Below, one piece after another: positions 23,044 through 33,231 of a DNA stretch of 64,000 bases. The notes under the pieces were generated by a model. It was given only the letters and a program-made list of their open reading frames with translations. It did no database searches and had not been told where the DNA came from. Each line of letters begins with the position of its first letter. Within the stretch, counting starts at the first letter, position 1. The stretch is from contig CM074760.1 in NCBI GenBank assembly GCA_037355855.1, forward strand, positions 2,224,501 through 2,288,500, read 5' to 3'. This DNA is from Pseudo-nitzschia pungens. Its lineage: Eukaryota > Bacillariophyta > Bacillariophyceae > Bacillariales > Bacillariaceae. Position numbers and translations under genes: made by a program.

Positions 23044-26000
23044 CTAGAAAGAAGTGCTGGGCTTCATGCTTGGCTTCAGGCTGGGCTTCGCGCTTGGCTT
23101 CAGGCTAGGCTTCGCGCTTGGCTTCGCGCTTGGTGTAAGGCTGGGCTTTGCGCTTGGTGTAAGGCTGGGCTTCATGCTTGGAATCACGCTTGGCTTCGCG
23201 CTTGGTGTAAGGCTGGGCTTCGCACTTGGTGTAAGGCTAGGCTTCGCGCTTGGCTTCGCGCTTGGTGTAAGGCTGGGCTTCGCGCTTGGTGTAAGGCTGG
23301 GCTTCATGCTTGGAATCACGCTTGGCTTCGCGCTTGGTGTAAGGCTGGGCTTCGCGCTTGGTGTAAGGCTGGGCTTCGCGCTTGGTGTAAGGCTGGGCTT
23401 CGCGCTTGGCTTCACGCTTGGCTTCAGGCTGGGCTTCGCGCTTGGTGTAAGGCTGGGCTTCATGCTTGGAATCACGCTTGGCTTCGCGCTTGGTGTAAGG
23501 CTGGGCTTCGCGCTTGGTGTAAGGCTGGGCTTCGCGCTTGGCTTCACGCTTGGCTTCAGGCTGGGCTTCGCGCTTGGTGTAAGGCTGGGCTTCATGCTTG
23601 GAATCACGCTTGGCTTCGCGCTTGGTGTAAGGCTGGGCTTCGCGCTTGGTGTAAGGCTGGGCTTCGCGCTTGGTGTAAGGCTGGGCTTCGCGCTTGGTGT
23701 AAGGCTGGGCTTCGCGCTTGGTGTAAGGCTGGGCTTCGCGCTTGGCTTCGCGCTTGGCTTCAGGCTGGGCTTTGCGCTTGGTGTAAGGCTGGGCTTCATG
23801 CTTGGAATCACGCTTGGCTTCGCGCTTGGTGTAAGGCTGGGCTTCGCACTTGGTGTAAGGCTAGGCTTCGCGCTTGGCTTCACGCTTGGTGTAAGGCTGG
23901 GCTTCATGCTTGGAATCACGCTTGGCTTCGCGCTTGGTGTAAGGCTGGGCTTCGCGCTTGGTGTAAGGCTGGGCTTCGCGCTTGGCTTCGCGCTTGGTGT
24001 AAGGCTGGGCTTCGCGCTTGGTGTAAGGCTGGGCTTCATGCTTGGAATCACGCTTGGCTTCGCGCTTGGTGTAAGGCTGGGCTTCGCGCTTGGCTTCAGG
24101 CTGGGCTTCGCGCTTGGTGTAAGGCTGGGCTTCATGCTTGGAATCACGCTTGGCTTCGCGCTTGGTGTAAGGCTGGGCTTCGCGCTTGGTGTAAGGCTGG
24201 GCTTCGCGCTTGGTGTAAGGCTGGGCTTCACGCTTGGCTTCAGGCTGGGCTTCCTGCTTGGAATCACGCTTGGCTTCGCGCTTGGTGTAAGGCTGGGCTT
24301 CGCGCTTGGCTTCACGCTTGGCTTCAGGCTGGGCTTCGCGCTTGGTGTAAGGCTGGGCTTCATGCTTGGAATCACGCTTGGCTTCGCGCTTGGTGTAAGG
24401 CTGGGCTTCGCGCTTGGTGTAAGGCTGGGCTTCGCGCTTGGTGTAAGGCTGGGCTTCGCGCTTGGCTTCAGGCTGGGCTTCATGCTTGGAATCACGCTTG
24501 GCTTCGCGCTTGGTGTAAGGCTGGGCTTCGCGCTTGGTGTAAGGCTGGGCTTCGCGCTTGGTGTAAGGCTGGGCTTCGCGCTTGGCTTCACGCTTGGCTT
24601 CAGGCTGGGCTTTGCGCTTGGTGTAAGGCTGGGCTTCATGCTTGGAATCACGCTTGGCTTCGCGCTTGGTGTAAGGCTGGGCTTCGCGCTTGGTGTAAGG
24701 CTGGGCTTCGCGCTTGGTGTAAGGCTAGGCTTCGCGCTTGGCTTCGCGCTTGGTGTAAGGCTGGGCTTCGCGCTTGGTGTAAGGCTGGGCTTCATGCTTG
24801 GAATCACGCTTGGCTTCGCGCTTGGTGTAAGGCTGGGCTTCGCGCTTGGTGTAAGGCTGGGCTTCGCGCTTGGTGTAAGGCTGGGCTTCGCGCTTGGAAT
24901 CATGCTTGGCTTCGCGCTTGGCTTCGCGCTTGGCTTCAGGCTGGGCTTCATGCTTGGAATCACGCTTGGCTTCGCGCTTGGTGTAAGGCTGGGCTTCGCG
25001 CTTGGTGTATGGCTGGGCTTCGCGCTTGGTGTAAGGCTGGGCTTCGCGCTTGGCTTCGCGCTTGGTGTAAGGCTGGGCTTCGCGCTTGGTGTAAGGCTGG
25101 GCTTCATGCTTGGAATCACGCTTGGCTTCGCGCTTGGAATCACGCTTGGCTTCGCGCTTGGTGTAAGGCTGGGCTTCGCGCTTGGTGTAAGGCTGGGCTT
25201 CATGCTTGGAATCACGCTTGGCTTCGCGCTTGGTGTAAGGCTGGGCTTCGCGCTTGGTGTAAGGCTGGGCTTCGCGCTTGGTGTAAGGCTGGGCTTCGCG
25301 CTTGGCTTCACGCTTGGCTTCAGGCTGGGCTTCGTGCTTGGCTTCAGGCTGGGCTTCCTGCTTGGAATCACGCTTGGCTTCGCGCTTGGTGTAAGGCTGG
25401 GCTTCGCGGTTGGTGTAAGGCTGGGCTTCGCGCTTGGTGTAAGGCTGGGCTTCGCGCTTGGCTTCACGCTTGGCTTCAGGCTTGGCTTTGCGCTTGGTGT
25501 AAGGCTTGGCTTCATGCTTGGAATCACGCTTGGCTTCGCGCTTGGTGTAAGGCTGGGCTTCGCGCTTGGTGTAAGGCTGGGCTTCGCGCTTGGTGTGAGG
25601 CTAGGCTTCGCGCTTGGCTTCGCGCTTGGTGTAAGGCTGGGCTTCGCGCTTGGTGTAAGGCTGGGCTTCATGCTTGGAATCACGCTTGGCTTCGCGCTTG
25701 GTGTAAGGCTGGGCTTCGCGCTTGGTGTAAGGCTGGGCTTCGCGCTTGGTGTAAGGCTGGGCTTCGCGCTTGGCTTCACGCTTGGCTTCAGGCTGGGCTT
25801 CGTGCTTGGCTTCAGGCTGGGCTTCCTGCTTGGAATCACGCTTGGCTTCGCGCTTGGTGTAAGGCTGGGCTTCGCGCTTGGTGTAAGGCTGGGCTTCGCG
25901 CTTGGTGTAAGGCTGGGCTTCGCGCTTGGCTTCACGCTTGGCTTCAGGCTTGGCTTTGCGCTTGGTGTAAGGCTTGGCTTCATGCTTGGAATCACGCTTG

Positions 26001-29000
26001 GCTTCGCGCTTGGTGTAAGGCTGGGCTTCGCGCTTGGTGTAAGGCTGGGCTTCGCGCTTGGTGTGAGGCTAGGCTTCGCGCTTGGCTTCGCGCTTGGTGT
26101 AAGGCTGGGCTTCGCGCTTGGTGTAAGGCTGGGCTTCATGCTTGGAATCACGCTTGGCTTCGCGCTTGGTGTAAGGCTGGGCTTCGCGCTTGGTGTATGG
26201 CTGGGCTTCGCGCTTGGTGTAAGGCTGGGCTTCGCGCTTGGCTTCACGCTTGGCTTCAGGCTGGGCTTCGCGCTTGGTGTAAGGCTGGGCTTCATGCTTG
26301 GAATCACGCTTGGCTTCGCGCTTGGTGTAAGGCTGGGCTTCGCGCTTGGTGTAAGGCTGGGCTTCGCGCTTGGTGTAAGGCTAGGCTTCGCGCTTGGCTT
26401 CTCGCTTGGTGTAAGGCTGGGCTTCGCGCTTGGTGTAAGGCTGGGCTTCATGCTTGGAATCACGCTTGGCTTCGCGCTTGGTGTAAGGCTGGGCTTCGCG
26501 CTTGGTGTAAGGCTGGGCTTCGCGCTTGGTGTAAGGCTGGGCTTCATGCTTGGAATCACGCTTGGCTTCGCGCTTGGTGTAAGGCTGGGCTTCGCGCTTG
26601 GTGTAAGGCTGGGCTTCGAGCTTGGTGTAAGGCTGGGCTTCGCGCTTGGCTTCACGCTTGGCTTCAGGCTGGGCTTTGCGCTTGGTGTAAGGCTGGGCTT
26701 CATGCTTGGAATCACGCTTGGCTTCGCGCTTGGTGTAAGGCTGGGCTTCGCGCTTGGTGTAAGGCTGGGCTTCGCGCTTGGTGTAAGGCTAGGCTTCGCG
26801 CTTGGCTTCGCGCTTGGTGTAAGGCTGGGCTTCGCGCTTGGTGTAAGGCTGGGCTTCATGCTTGGAATCACGCTTGGCTTCGCGCTTGGTGTAAGGCTGG
26901 GCTTCGCGCTTGGTGTAAGGCTGGGCTTCGCGCTTGGTGTAAGGCTGGGCTTCGCGCTTGGCTTCACGCTTGGCTTCAGGCTGGGCTTCGTGCTTGGCTT
27001 CAGGCTGGGCTTCCTGCTTGGAATCACGCTTGGCTTCGCGCTTGGTGTAAGGCTGGGCTTCGCGCTTGGTGTATGGCTGGGCTTCGCGCTTGGTGTAAGG
27101 CTGGGCTTCGCGCTTGGCTTCACGCTTGGCTTCAGGCTTGGCTTTGCGCTTGGTGTAAGGCTTGGCTTCATGCTTGGAATCACGCTTGGCTTCGCGCTTG
27201 GTGTAAGGCTGGGCTTCGCGCTTGGTGTAAGGCTGGGCTTCGCGCTTGGTGTGAGGCTAGGCTTCGCGCTTGGCTTCGCGCTTGGTGTAAGGCTGGGCTT
27301 CGCGCTTGGTGTAAGGCTGGGCTTCATGCTTGGAATCACGCTTGGCTTCGCGCTTGGTGTAAGGCTGGGCTTCGCGCTTGGTGTATGGCTGGGCTTCGCG
27401 CTTGGTGTAAGGCTGGGCTTCGCGCTTGGTGTAAGGCTGGGCTTCGCGCTTGGCTTCGCGCTTGGTGTAAGGCTGGGCTTCATGCTTGGAATCACGCTTG
27501 GCTTCGCGCTTGGTGTAAGGCTGGGCTTCGCGCTTGGTGTAAGGCTGGGCTTCGCGCTTGGTGTAAGGCTGGGCTTCGCGCTTGGTGTAAGGCTAGGCTT
27601 CGCGCTTGGCTTCTCGCTTGGTGTAAGGCTGGGCTTCGCGCTTGGTGTAAGGCTGGGCTTCATGCTTGGAATCACGCTTGGCTTCGCGCTTGGTGTAAGG
27701 CTGGGCTTCGCGCTTGGCTTCAGGCTGGGCTTCGCGCTTGGTGTAAGGCTGGGCTTCATGCTTGGAATCACGCTTGGCTTCGCGCTTGGTGTAAGGCTGG
27801 GCTTCGCGCTTGGTGTAAGGCTGGGCTTCGAGCTTGGTGTAAGGCTGGGCTTCGCGCTTGGAATCATGCTTGGCTTCGCGCTTGGCTTCGCGCTTGGTGT
27901 AAGGCTGGGCTTCATGCTTGGAATCACGCTTGGCTTCGCGCTTGGTGTAAGGCTGGGCTTCGCGCTTGGTGTAAGGCTGGGCTTCGCACTTGGTGTAAGG
28001 CTAGGCTTCGCGCTTGGCTTCGCGCTTGGTGTAAGGCTGGGCTTCGCGCTTGGTGTAAGGCTGGGCTTCATGCTTGGAATCACGCTTGGCTTCGCGCTTG
28101 GTGTAAGGCTGGGCTTCGCGCTTGGTGTAAGGCTGGGCTTCGCGCTTGGTGTAAGGCTGGGCTTCATGCTTGGAATCACGCTTGGCTTCGCGCTTGGTGT
28201 AAGGCTGGGCTTCGCGCTTGGTGTAAGGCTGGGCTTCGCGCTTGGTGTAAGGCTGGGCTTCGCGCTTGGCTTCACGCTTGGCTTCAGGCTGGGCTTCGCG
28301 CTTGGTGTAAGGCTGGGCTTCATGCTTGGAATCACGCTTGGCTTCGCGCTTGGTGTAAGGCTGGGCTTCGCGCTTGGTGTAAGGCTGGGCTTCGCGCTTG
28401 GTGTAAGGCTGGGCTTCGCGCTTGGCTTCAGGCTGGGCTTCGCGCTTGGTGTAAGGCTGGGCTTCATGCTTGGAATCACGCTTGGCTTCGCGCTTGGTGT
28501 AAGGCTGGGCTTCGCGCTTGGTGTAAGGCTGGGCTTCACGCTTGGCTTCAGGCTGGGCTTCCTGCTTGGAATCACGCTTGGCTTCGCGCTTGGTGTAAGG
28601 CTGGGCTTCGCGCTTGGTGTAAGGCTAGGCTTCGCGCTTGGCTTCTCGCTTGGTGTAAGGCTGGGCTTCGCGCTTGGTGTAAGGCTGGGCTTCATGCTTG
28701 GAATCACGCTAGGGACCATACTTGGCACATTGCTGGGTGCCATACTAGGAATATCAGATGGTGATGCACTGATTGCAATGATTACCGCTGGTACTTCGAG
28801 TCCCGCGGCGACGAAACTCTCAGAAATCGATCCATCTTCAACGGCTGTTTCGAAGCTTTTCTTGATGATGTCGGGGTTGATTCCTCCAACCTGGTCTTGT
28901 GCCTTGATAACCCATTGTACGAAAACGTCCCAGCAGGACTGAGGACTGGTAATATCTTTACACGGACGAGGTGTGGCTGTGACTGTTGTTCCTTCCTCTG

Positions 29001-30768
29001 GTGCCAACCTCCTTCCGGTAACTTCAAACAACCTTCTGGCAACCGCGGCCTCAGCAACGAGTTTGAATGCAGCTACGACCGTCTCTTCGGTGGTACCTTC
29101 TGGGTAATCGGCTTCGAGGATTGTGCCGGCTTCAGGAGTCTCGGTGGGTGCGGAGGAGGGTGCATCAGATGGTGCCGCAGAATCGGAGGGTGTCGCACTA
29201 GGTATCTCAGAGGGTGATGTACTCGGTGACGTAGAAGGTGTCGCGCTTGGTGTCGCGCTTGGTGTTGCAGAGGGTGATGTACTCGGTGACGTAGAAGGTG
29301 TCGCGCTTGGTGTCGCGCTTGGTGTTGCAGAGGGTGATGTGGTGGGTGCTCCACTGGGTTGTGCGGAAGGTACCGTAGAGGGGAAATCACTTGGTGACAC
29401 AGAGGGTGCGGAGGATGTAGAGGGCGCAAGACTGAGACTAGGTGAGGAACTGGGAGCATCGGACGTTGAAGGGGCAGAACTGACACTTGGGGCATTACTG
29501 GGTGCCACGGACACGGATGGACTGGTGCTGGGAAGACCGGATGGAACATCAGATGGACTGGCAGAAGGAACTTCAGTTGGGGCCTTGCTTGGAGAGACAG
29601 ATGGAACATCGGATGGACTGGTAGAAGGAGCAGCACTGGGTGAAGCACTCGGTGAAGCACTCGGTGAAGCACTCGGTGAAGCACTCGGTGAAGCACTCGG
29701 TGAAGCACTCGGTGAAGCACTCGGTGAAGCACTGGGTGAAGCACTTGGTGAAGCACTGGGTGAAGCACTGGGTGAAGCGGTGGGTGAAGCGGTGGGTGAA
29801 GTATTCGGTGAAGCACTGGGTGAAGCACTGGGTGAAGCACTGGGTGAAGCACTTGGTGAAGCACTCGGTGAAGCACTGGGTGAAGCACTTGGTGAAGCAC
29901 TTGGTGAAGCACTCGGTGAAGCACTGGGTGAAGCACTCGGTGAAGTACTGGGTGAAGTATTCGGTGAAGCACTGGGTGAAGCACTGGGTGAAGCACTTGG
30001 TGAAGCGGTGGGTGAAGTATTCGGTGAAGCACTGGGTGAAGCACTGGGTGAAGCACTTGGTGAAGCACTCGGTGAAGCACTCGGTGAAGCACTCGGTGAA
30101 GCACTCGGGCTTGGGGTGGACTTGTCAATGCAAGTTTTGCATCTTTTTGGACAGAAATCTGAAACTTTTTTACCGTTACCGGCATATTCACCACATATTT
30201 TGATGTTGAGTTTTTTGCAACGTAACTTTTCTCCCTGGAAGTTGAACTTCTTCTTGGTATTTTTACATGAGCATCTCAAGTTACAAGATGAGGGACAGCT
30301 CTCCTGTACTTTCAGGCTAGTACTTGCGTCCTTCTTTTTGCATCTACCTAGAGGGTTCTGTGCGGCCCAATCACAATTCAGCTGAGGGTTGTTCTCAAAC
30401 ATGAAATCAGGGTCATCCTGCGTGCAAAGGTCTTCTTCTGTCGTAGGGGATGCTGAAGGGAACGCTGTCGGAGAACTAGTCTGGCATTTCTTTTTGCAAA
30501 AAAGAGGGCAATAAAATGAGACTCTTTTGCCCGTTGTTTTGTCCTTCCTTCTACATTTACGCTTAGTTCCTTTCTTAGCTACCCAAGCACAACCTTTCTT
30601 AGAATTGCCATTCAAACCAAATGAATCATCATTCTCGCAACCGGTGGTAAGAGAGCGTTCACTAAAAATATCCAGGTCGCTAAAAGAACGTCCGTCTTCG
30701 GCGACCCCCAACGAGGATGACCCTCCTACACAGCAAAGTGCAGCAAAGATCAGTACACCTAACTTCAT
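23044..30768 (-). CDS. Giant secreted PSxKPS-repeat protein with Cys-rich modules
   Basis: Single uninterrupted ORF of 2,574 residues. Layout: a signal peptide (MKLGVLIFAALCCVGGSSS); three Cys-rich modules (~43-95, ~110-165, ~166-215) with a pattern like CxW(V/A)...RCxxK...V...CPxxCxxxC; ~160 residues of SASP/NTSP repeats; varied PSxxPS linkers; a ~120-residue non-repetitive domain (about 28780-29120; TETPEAGTILEADYPEG through GLEVPAVIIAI); then ~1,900 residues of PSAKPSLTPS repeats ending KPSMKPSTSF. It is strongly basic and Ser/Pro-rich. Secreted PSxxPS proteins with such Cys modules are characteristic of diatoms and are suspected in cell wall, mucilage or adhesion; the role here is inference. 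The minus strand is chosen because only it has a signal peptide, the modules and a proper stop. The repeat tract may be mis-sized in the assembly. Confidence 0.8.
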   Translation of the reverse strand: MKLGVLIFAALCCVGGSSSLGVAEDGRSFSDLDIFSERSLTTGCENDDSFGLNGNSKKGCAWVAKKGTKRKCRRKDKTTGKRVSFYCPLFCKKKCQTSSPTAFPSASPTTEEDLCTQDDPDFMFENNPQLNCDWAAQNPLGRCKKKDASTSLKVQESCPSSCNLRCSCKNTKKKFNFQGEKLRCKKLNIKICGEYAGNGKKVSDFCPKRCKTCIDKSTPSPSASPSASPSASPSASPSASPSASPSASPNTSPTASPSASPSASPSASPNTSPSTSPSASPSASPSASPSASPSASPSASPSASPSASPSASPSASPSASPNTSPTASPTASPSASPSASPSASPSASPSASPSASPSASPSASPSASPSASPSASPSAAPSTSPSDVPSVSPSKAPTEVPSASPSDVPSGLPSTSPSVSVAPSNAPSVSSAPSTSDAPSSSPSLSLAPSTSSAPSVSPSDFPSTVPSAQPSGAPTTSPSATPSATPSATPSTSPSTSPSATPSATPSATPSTSPSTSPSEIPSATPSDSAAPSDAPSSAPTETPEAGTILEADYPEGTTEETVVAAFKLVAEAAVARRLFEVTGRRLAPEEGTTVTATPRPCKDITSPQSCWDVFVQWVIKAQDQVGGINPDIIKKSFETAVEDGSISESFVAAGLEVPAVIIAISASPSDIPSMAPSNVPSMVPSVIPSMKPSLTPSAKPSLTPSEKPSAKPSLTPSAKPSLTPSAKPSVIPSRKPSLKPSVKPSLTPSAKPSLTPSAKPSVIPSMKPSLTPSAKPSLKPSAKPSLTPSAKPSLTPSAKPSLTPSAKPSVIPSMKPSLTPSAKPSLKPSVKPSAKPSLTPSAKPSLTPSAKPSLTPSAKPSVIPSMKPSLTPSAKPSLTPSAKPSLTPSAKPSVIPSMKPSLTPSAKPSLTPSAKPSAKPSLTPSAKPSLTPSAKPSLTPSAKPSVIPSMKPSLTPSAKPSAKPSMIPSAKPSLTPSSKPSLTPSAKPSLTPSAKPSVIPSMKPSLTPSAKPSLKPSAKPSLTPSAKPSVIPSMKPSLTPSAKPSLTPSEKPSAKPSLTPSAKPSLTPSAKPSLTPSAKPSLTPSAKPSVIPSMKPSLTPSAKPSAKPSLTPSAKPSLTPSAKPSHTPSAKPSLTPSAKPSVIPSMKPSLTPSAKPSLTPSAKPSAKPSLTPSAKPSLTPSAKPSLTPSAKPSVIPSMKPSLTPSAKPSLKPSVKPSAKPSLTPSAKPSHTPSAKPSLTPSAKPSVIPSRKPSLKPSTKPSLKPSVKPSAKPSLTPSAKPSLTPSAKPSLTPSAKPSVIPSMKPSLTPSAKPSLTPSAKPSAKPSLTPSAKPSLTPSAKPSLTPSAKPSVIPSMKPSLTPSAKPSLKPSVKPSAKPSLTPSSKPSLTPSAKPSLTPSAKPSVIPSMKPSLTPSAKPSLTPSAKPSLTPSAKPSVIPSMKPSLTPSAKPSLTPSEKPSAKPSLTPSAKPSLTPSAKPSLTPSAKPSVIPSMKPSLTPSAKPSLKPSVKPSAKPSLTPSAKPSHTPSAKPSLTPSAKPSVIPSMKPSLTPSAKPSLTPSAKPSAKPSLTPSAKPSLTPSAKPSLTPSAKPSVIPSMKPSLTPSAKPSLKPSVKPSAKPSLTPSAKPSLTPSAKPSLTPSAKPSVIPSRKPSLKPSTKPSLKPSVKPSAKPSLTPSAKPSLTPSAKPSLTPSAKPSVIPSMKPSLTPSAKPSLTPSAKPSAKPSLTPSAKPSLTPSAKPSLTPSAKPSVIPSMKPSLTPSAKPSLKPSVKPSAKPSLTPSAKPSLTPTAKPSLTPSAKPSVIPSRKPSLKPSTKPSLKPSVKPSAKPSLTPSAKPSLTPSAKPSLTPSAKPSVIPSMKPSLTPSAKPSLTPSAKPSVIPSAKPSVIPSMKPSLTPSAKPSLTPSAKPSAKPSLTPSAKPSHTPSAKPSLTPSAKPSVIPSMKPSLKPSAKPSAKPSMIPSAKPSLTPSAKPSLTPSAKPSLTPSAKPSVIPSMKPSLTPSAKPSLTPSAKPSAKPSLTPSAKPSLTPSAKPSLTPSAKPSVIPSMKPSLTPSAKPSLKPSVKPSAKPSLTPSAKPSLTPSAKPSLTPSAKPSVIPSMKPSLKPSAKPSLTPSAKPSLTPSAKPSLTPSAKPSVIPSMKPSLTPSAKPSLKPSVKPSAKPSLTPSAKPSVIPSRKPSLKPSVKPSLTPSAKPSLTPSAKPSLTPSAKPSVIPSMKPSLTPSAKPSLKPSAKPSLTPSAKPSVIPSMKPSLTPSAKPSLTPSAKPSAKPSLTPSAKPSLTPSAKPSVIPSMKPSLTPSVKPSAKPSLTPSAKPSLTPSAKPSVIPSMKPSLTPSAKPSLKPSAKPSAKPSLTPSAKPSLTPSAKPSLTPSAKPSLTPSAKPSLTPSAKPSVIPSMKPSLTPSAKPSLKPSVKPSAKPSLTPSAKPSLTPSAKPSVIPSMKPSLTPSAKPSLKPSVKPSAKPSLTPSAKPSLTPSAKPSLTPSAKPSVIPSMKPSLTPSAKPSLTPSAKPSAKPSLTPSAKPSLTPSAKPSVIPSMKPSLTPSAKPSLTPSAKPSAKPSLKPSAKPSLKPSMKPSTSF
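23060..28710 (-). repeat. 24-bp repeat array encoding PSLTPSAK, with 156-bp higher-order periodicity
   Basis: The basic unit is 24 bases coding SLTPSAKP, interspersed with 12-base AKPS units and SVIPSMKPS markers. A recurrent block runs from one VIPSMKPS to the next: VIPSMKPS, LTPSAKPS, LKPSVKPS, AKPS, then three LTPSAKPS (52 residues, 156 bases). Block length varies by loss or gain of single units, as expected from unequal exchange. Confidence 0.9.
29636..30112 (-). repeat. 12-bp repeat array encoding SASP
   Basis: About 39 copies of a 12-base unit (plus strand GGTGAAGCACTC), with third-position variants and occasional NTSP/TASP codings. It lies inside the giant gene, next to the Cys-rich modules. 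Confidence 0.9.
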
Positions 30769-31638
30769 CTCTCGTACTCCTCTACAAGTAGAAAATATTT
30801 CTGATACATGATGGAAACAGTTTGTGAGTTATTGAAAGGAATGTTGAGGTAGCTTCGATCGCCTCTATTGAGCAGTAACATTGGGTTCTACATTTATTCT
30901 CGTCAACCAAAAACCAGCATCATTACTTTGAATGTTTAGACATCCGTCCCCAAACAGCGTCTCTACTGCAACAATCCGTAGTAATCGCTCCGTTCTTGAA
31001 AGCTTGAGAACGACGATTTATCCGATCTAGTTTCAGACCAAAGACAACATCTTTCGGAATCAAAAAGGGACTCACCACTATAAAGAAGTCTGTAGCTGCT
31101 TGCTATTTATCAACAATCAAGTCTTTTCTTGTGGTGGGCTTCGAGTGAATAATATCGCTTTAGATTATACAATTATGAAGACGTCGGAACCGGTCTGAAA
31201 TCAACAGAAAGTAAGATTTTACGGTAGCATTATTTTTCGTTCGTGAGAGAAGTGAATGAGGGAGAAAGGATCGCAAAATAAAGCCGTGGCGAAGGTCATT
31301 GCAGAACTTATATAGAAACTGCTACAAGTATGGGCCAGATCTGGCATGAATGGTGCACAAGTTTCAATGGGCTATTAGGATTGATAATATTTCGCGGAGA
31401 TTTTAACAGAGTCTTACCATAATTAAAAAATTGTTTAAAATCGGGTGTTCTCTCAAACATGTTGCAGCACACAAACAGTAAGAATTTCACGGTCTGATCT
31501 GGAGGGGTGGAAGGGAAATAGTAGGAATAATTTTGAAAAAATTGTTAGTATTCATAAGGTTTACTGTAAGGTTTACGGTAGGGTAAAATCTAAAATCTTC
31601 TTCAAAAAAATAATGCAAGTACTCGTACGCACGTACCG

Positions 31639-31733
31639 TACTACGGAATTCCTATCAGCTGTCCCCCGGTTTCCGTAGGAATTAGTAGTTGAGGATGTAG
31701 AACCGAGGGACAGCTGATAGGAACTTCGTAGTA
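31639..31733. mobile_element. Hairpin MITE-like element, copy 1
   Basis: About 95 bases bounded by TACTACG...CGTAGTA. The arms pair imperfectly (CTACGGAATTCCTATCAGC against GCTGATAGGAACTTCGTAG) around a ~45-base loop. TA at each end would fit a TA target duplication. It shares arms and most of the loop layout with the copy at 32367. Confidence 0.65.
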
Positions 31734-32366
31734 ACCTTACTTCTACTTCGTAACGTACGGTATTACTGTATTTTTACCAGACAAGAAAAGTGAGCGGGAG
31801 CGGGTAAGGTTATTCATTGTTTTTTGTTACGTAAACGAACCCCATTTTCGAAAAACTTTCTTGGAACCTGGAAAACTGTTTACGTCTATCGTATTCAAAA
31901 TACGTACGTACGAAGTACGAAGAAATAGTATTTACGAGTAGCTTAACCATATGTACATTACCTACCGTACGGCTGCTCGGATTCAAGTGCTTCGGTGTGC
32001 CGAAGCCTTACAGGTAACCTTACCGGTACTCAGGCACTTTATGGAAAATAGAAAGAATGTTTTTAAAATCTTACTGCCGGGACCGATAGTGCATTACTCT
32101 ATTCAATCAATCAAAACTTCGTACTGGTAAGGTTACTACTCGTACGTACCGGTACAGTAATTTTTAAAATCGTGATGTAGACGTAAGATCTTACTTGTAC
32201 CGATACAATTCCGGAGGAACATTATCTTTGTTCGTCATTTTGTGAAATGCGAAGCACAAGTTCCGATGGGCTGAGGTCGTGACAAAAAGAATCTCTTTTT
32301 GAGAGTGATTGATTCCCGAAAACCTTTTTTGCATTTACCGCATTTTCCATTCAATAACGTTTACTG

Positions 32367-32467
32367 TACTACGAAATTCCTAACAGCTGTCCTCCAGTCC
32401 ACGTAGAAATTACAAGTAGGCCATAGGTGCGTAGAACCAACGGACAGCTGTTAGGAATTTTGTAGTA
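32367..32467. mobile_element. Hairpin MITE-like element, copy 2
   Basis: About 101 bases, TACTACG at one end and GTAGTA at the other. Arms ACGAAATTCCTAACAGCTG and CAGCTGTTAGGAATTTTGT pair closely. The loop carries CGTAG...GCGTAGAACC, as in copy 1, so the two are diverged members of one family. No protein is encoded. Confidence 0.65.
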
Positions 32468-33231
32468 TTATTTTTAAGCGCACTCAACAAATGCCAATTT
32501 AACGGTCGATGCTGGTCAACGCCGGTTGGTGCCCATTTTGGAGATTTTGGAATTTGGAATCCCATCTGTGTGCGTGCGATGATTGACATCCCTCGGTGAC
32601 TATAATTTCGATCAGTTTTTCGATTTTTAGATTCCGTTGGGAAATTTTTTGGAGTATCAGATTGAGTCATTCCCGAAATAGGATTTCTTATTTTTTATGT
32701 AGGTAAACACATGAAACTTTGTATTTCCGGAACACATAAAATGGTCATCTGAGTAACCACTTACTTCGTACTTAAATAAATCCTCTGTGGGGGGCCTCAG
32801 AGGAGCTACTTAAAATTTACGTAGTACTACGTAAGTAAGGAATTCTTGACTGAATGAAAATGAATCCCACTTTGGAGGTTCGGCAAATGACTGTACTGAG
32901 AGTTATTGTTTTTGTTCAACGGGATTCACATATACGAGTTTAGTGGTTAAAGTCATGGTGACACCGTAGACCACAGTACATTTTCTACACGTGCGTCAGC
33001 CAATGACTTTAACACTGAGGACCTAAAAACAAACCTCTTGTCACACCCTACCCGATAGAGGTTCGGATAAGGTTCGAAATAGAGGTTCGAAATCTCCGAG
33101 ACGAAATTTCGATCACTTTTTTTTGCTCCGGTCTTCTATTTGCAACAACAATAATAAAGACAAGTTGCTCTGTAACAAACAAACCACTTTAAACTTTAAA
33201 CCACTAACAACATAAACTACAAGCGCTCGCG

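Larger units (their letters stand above)
30769..32663. other. AT-rich spacer with hairpin elements upstream of the transposon
   Basis: No gene supported. The first ~400 bases form the 5' flank of the giant gene. From 31560 to 32230 it is dense in GTAAGGTTTACGG / TACGTACCGTACTACG-type spacer motif. Two related hairpin elements (separate entries) lie at 31639 and 32367. Confidence 0.5.

Noticed and set aside
23054..28942. 1,962-codon open frame on the plus strand (reading LGFALGVR repeats), and a second at 25009-28764
   Set aside because: They are antisense translations of the 24-bp repeat, which lacks stops in several frames. They have no signal peptide, no non-repetitive domain and arbitrary ends.
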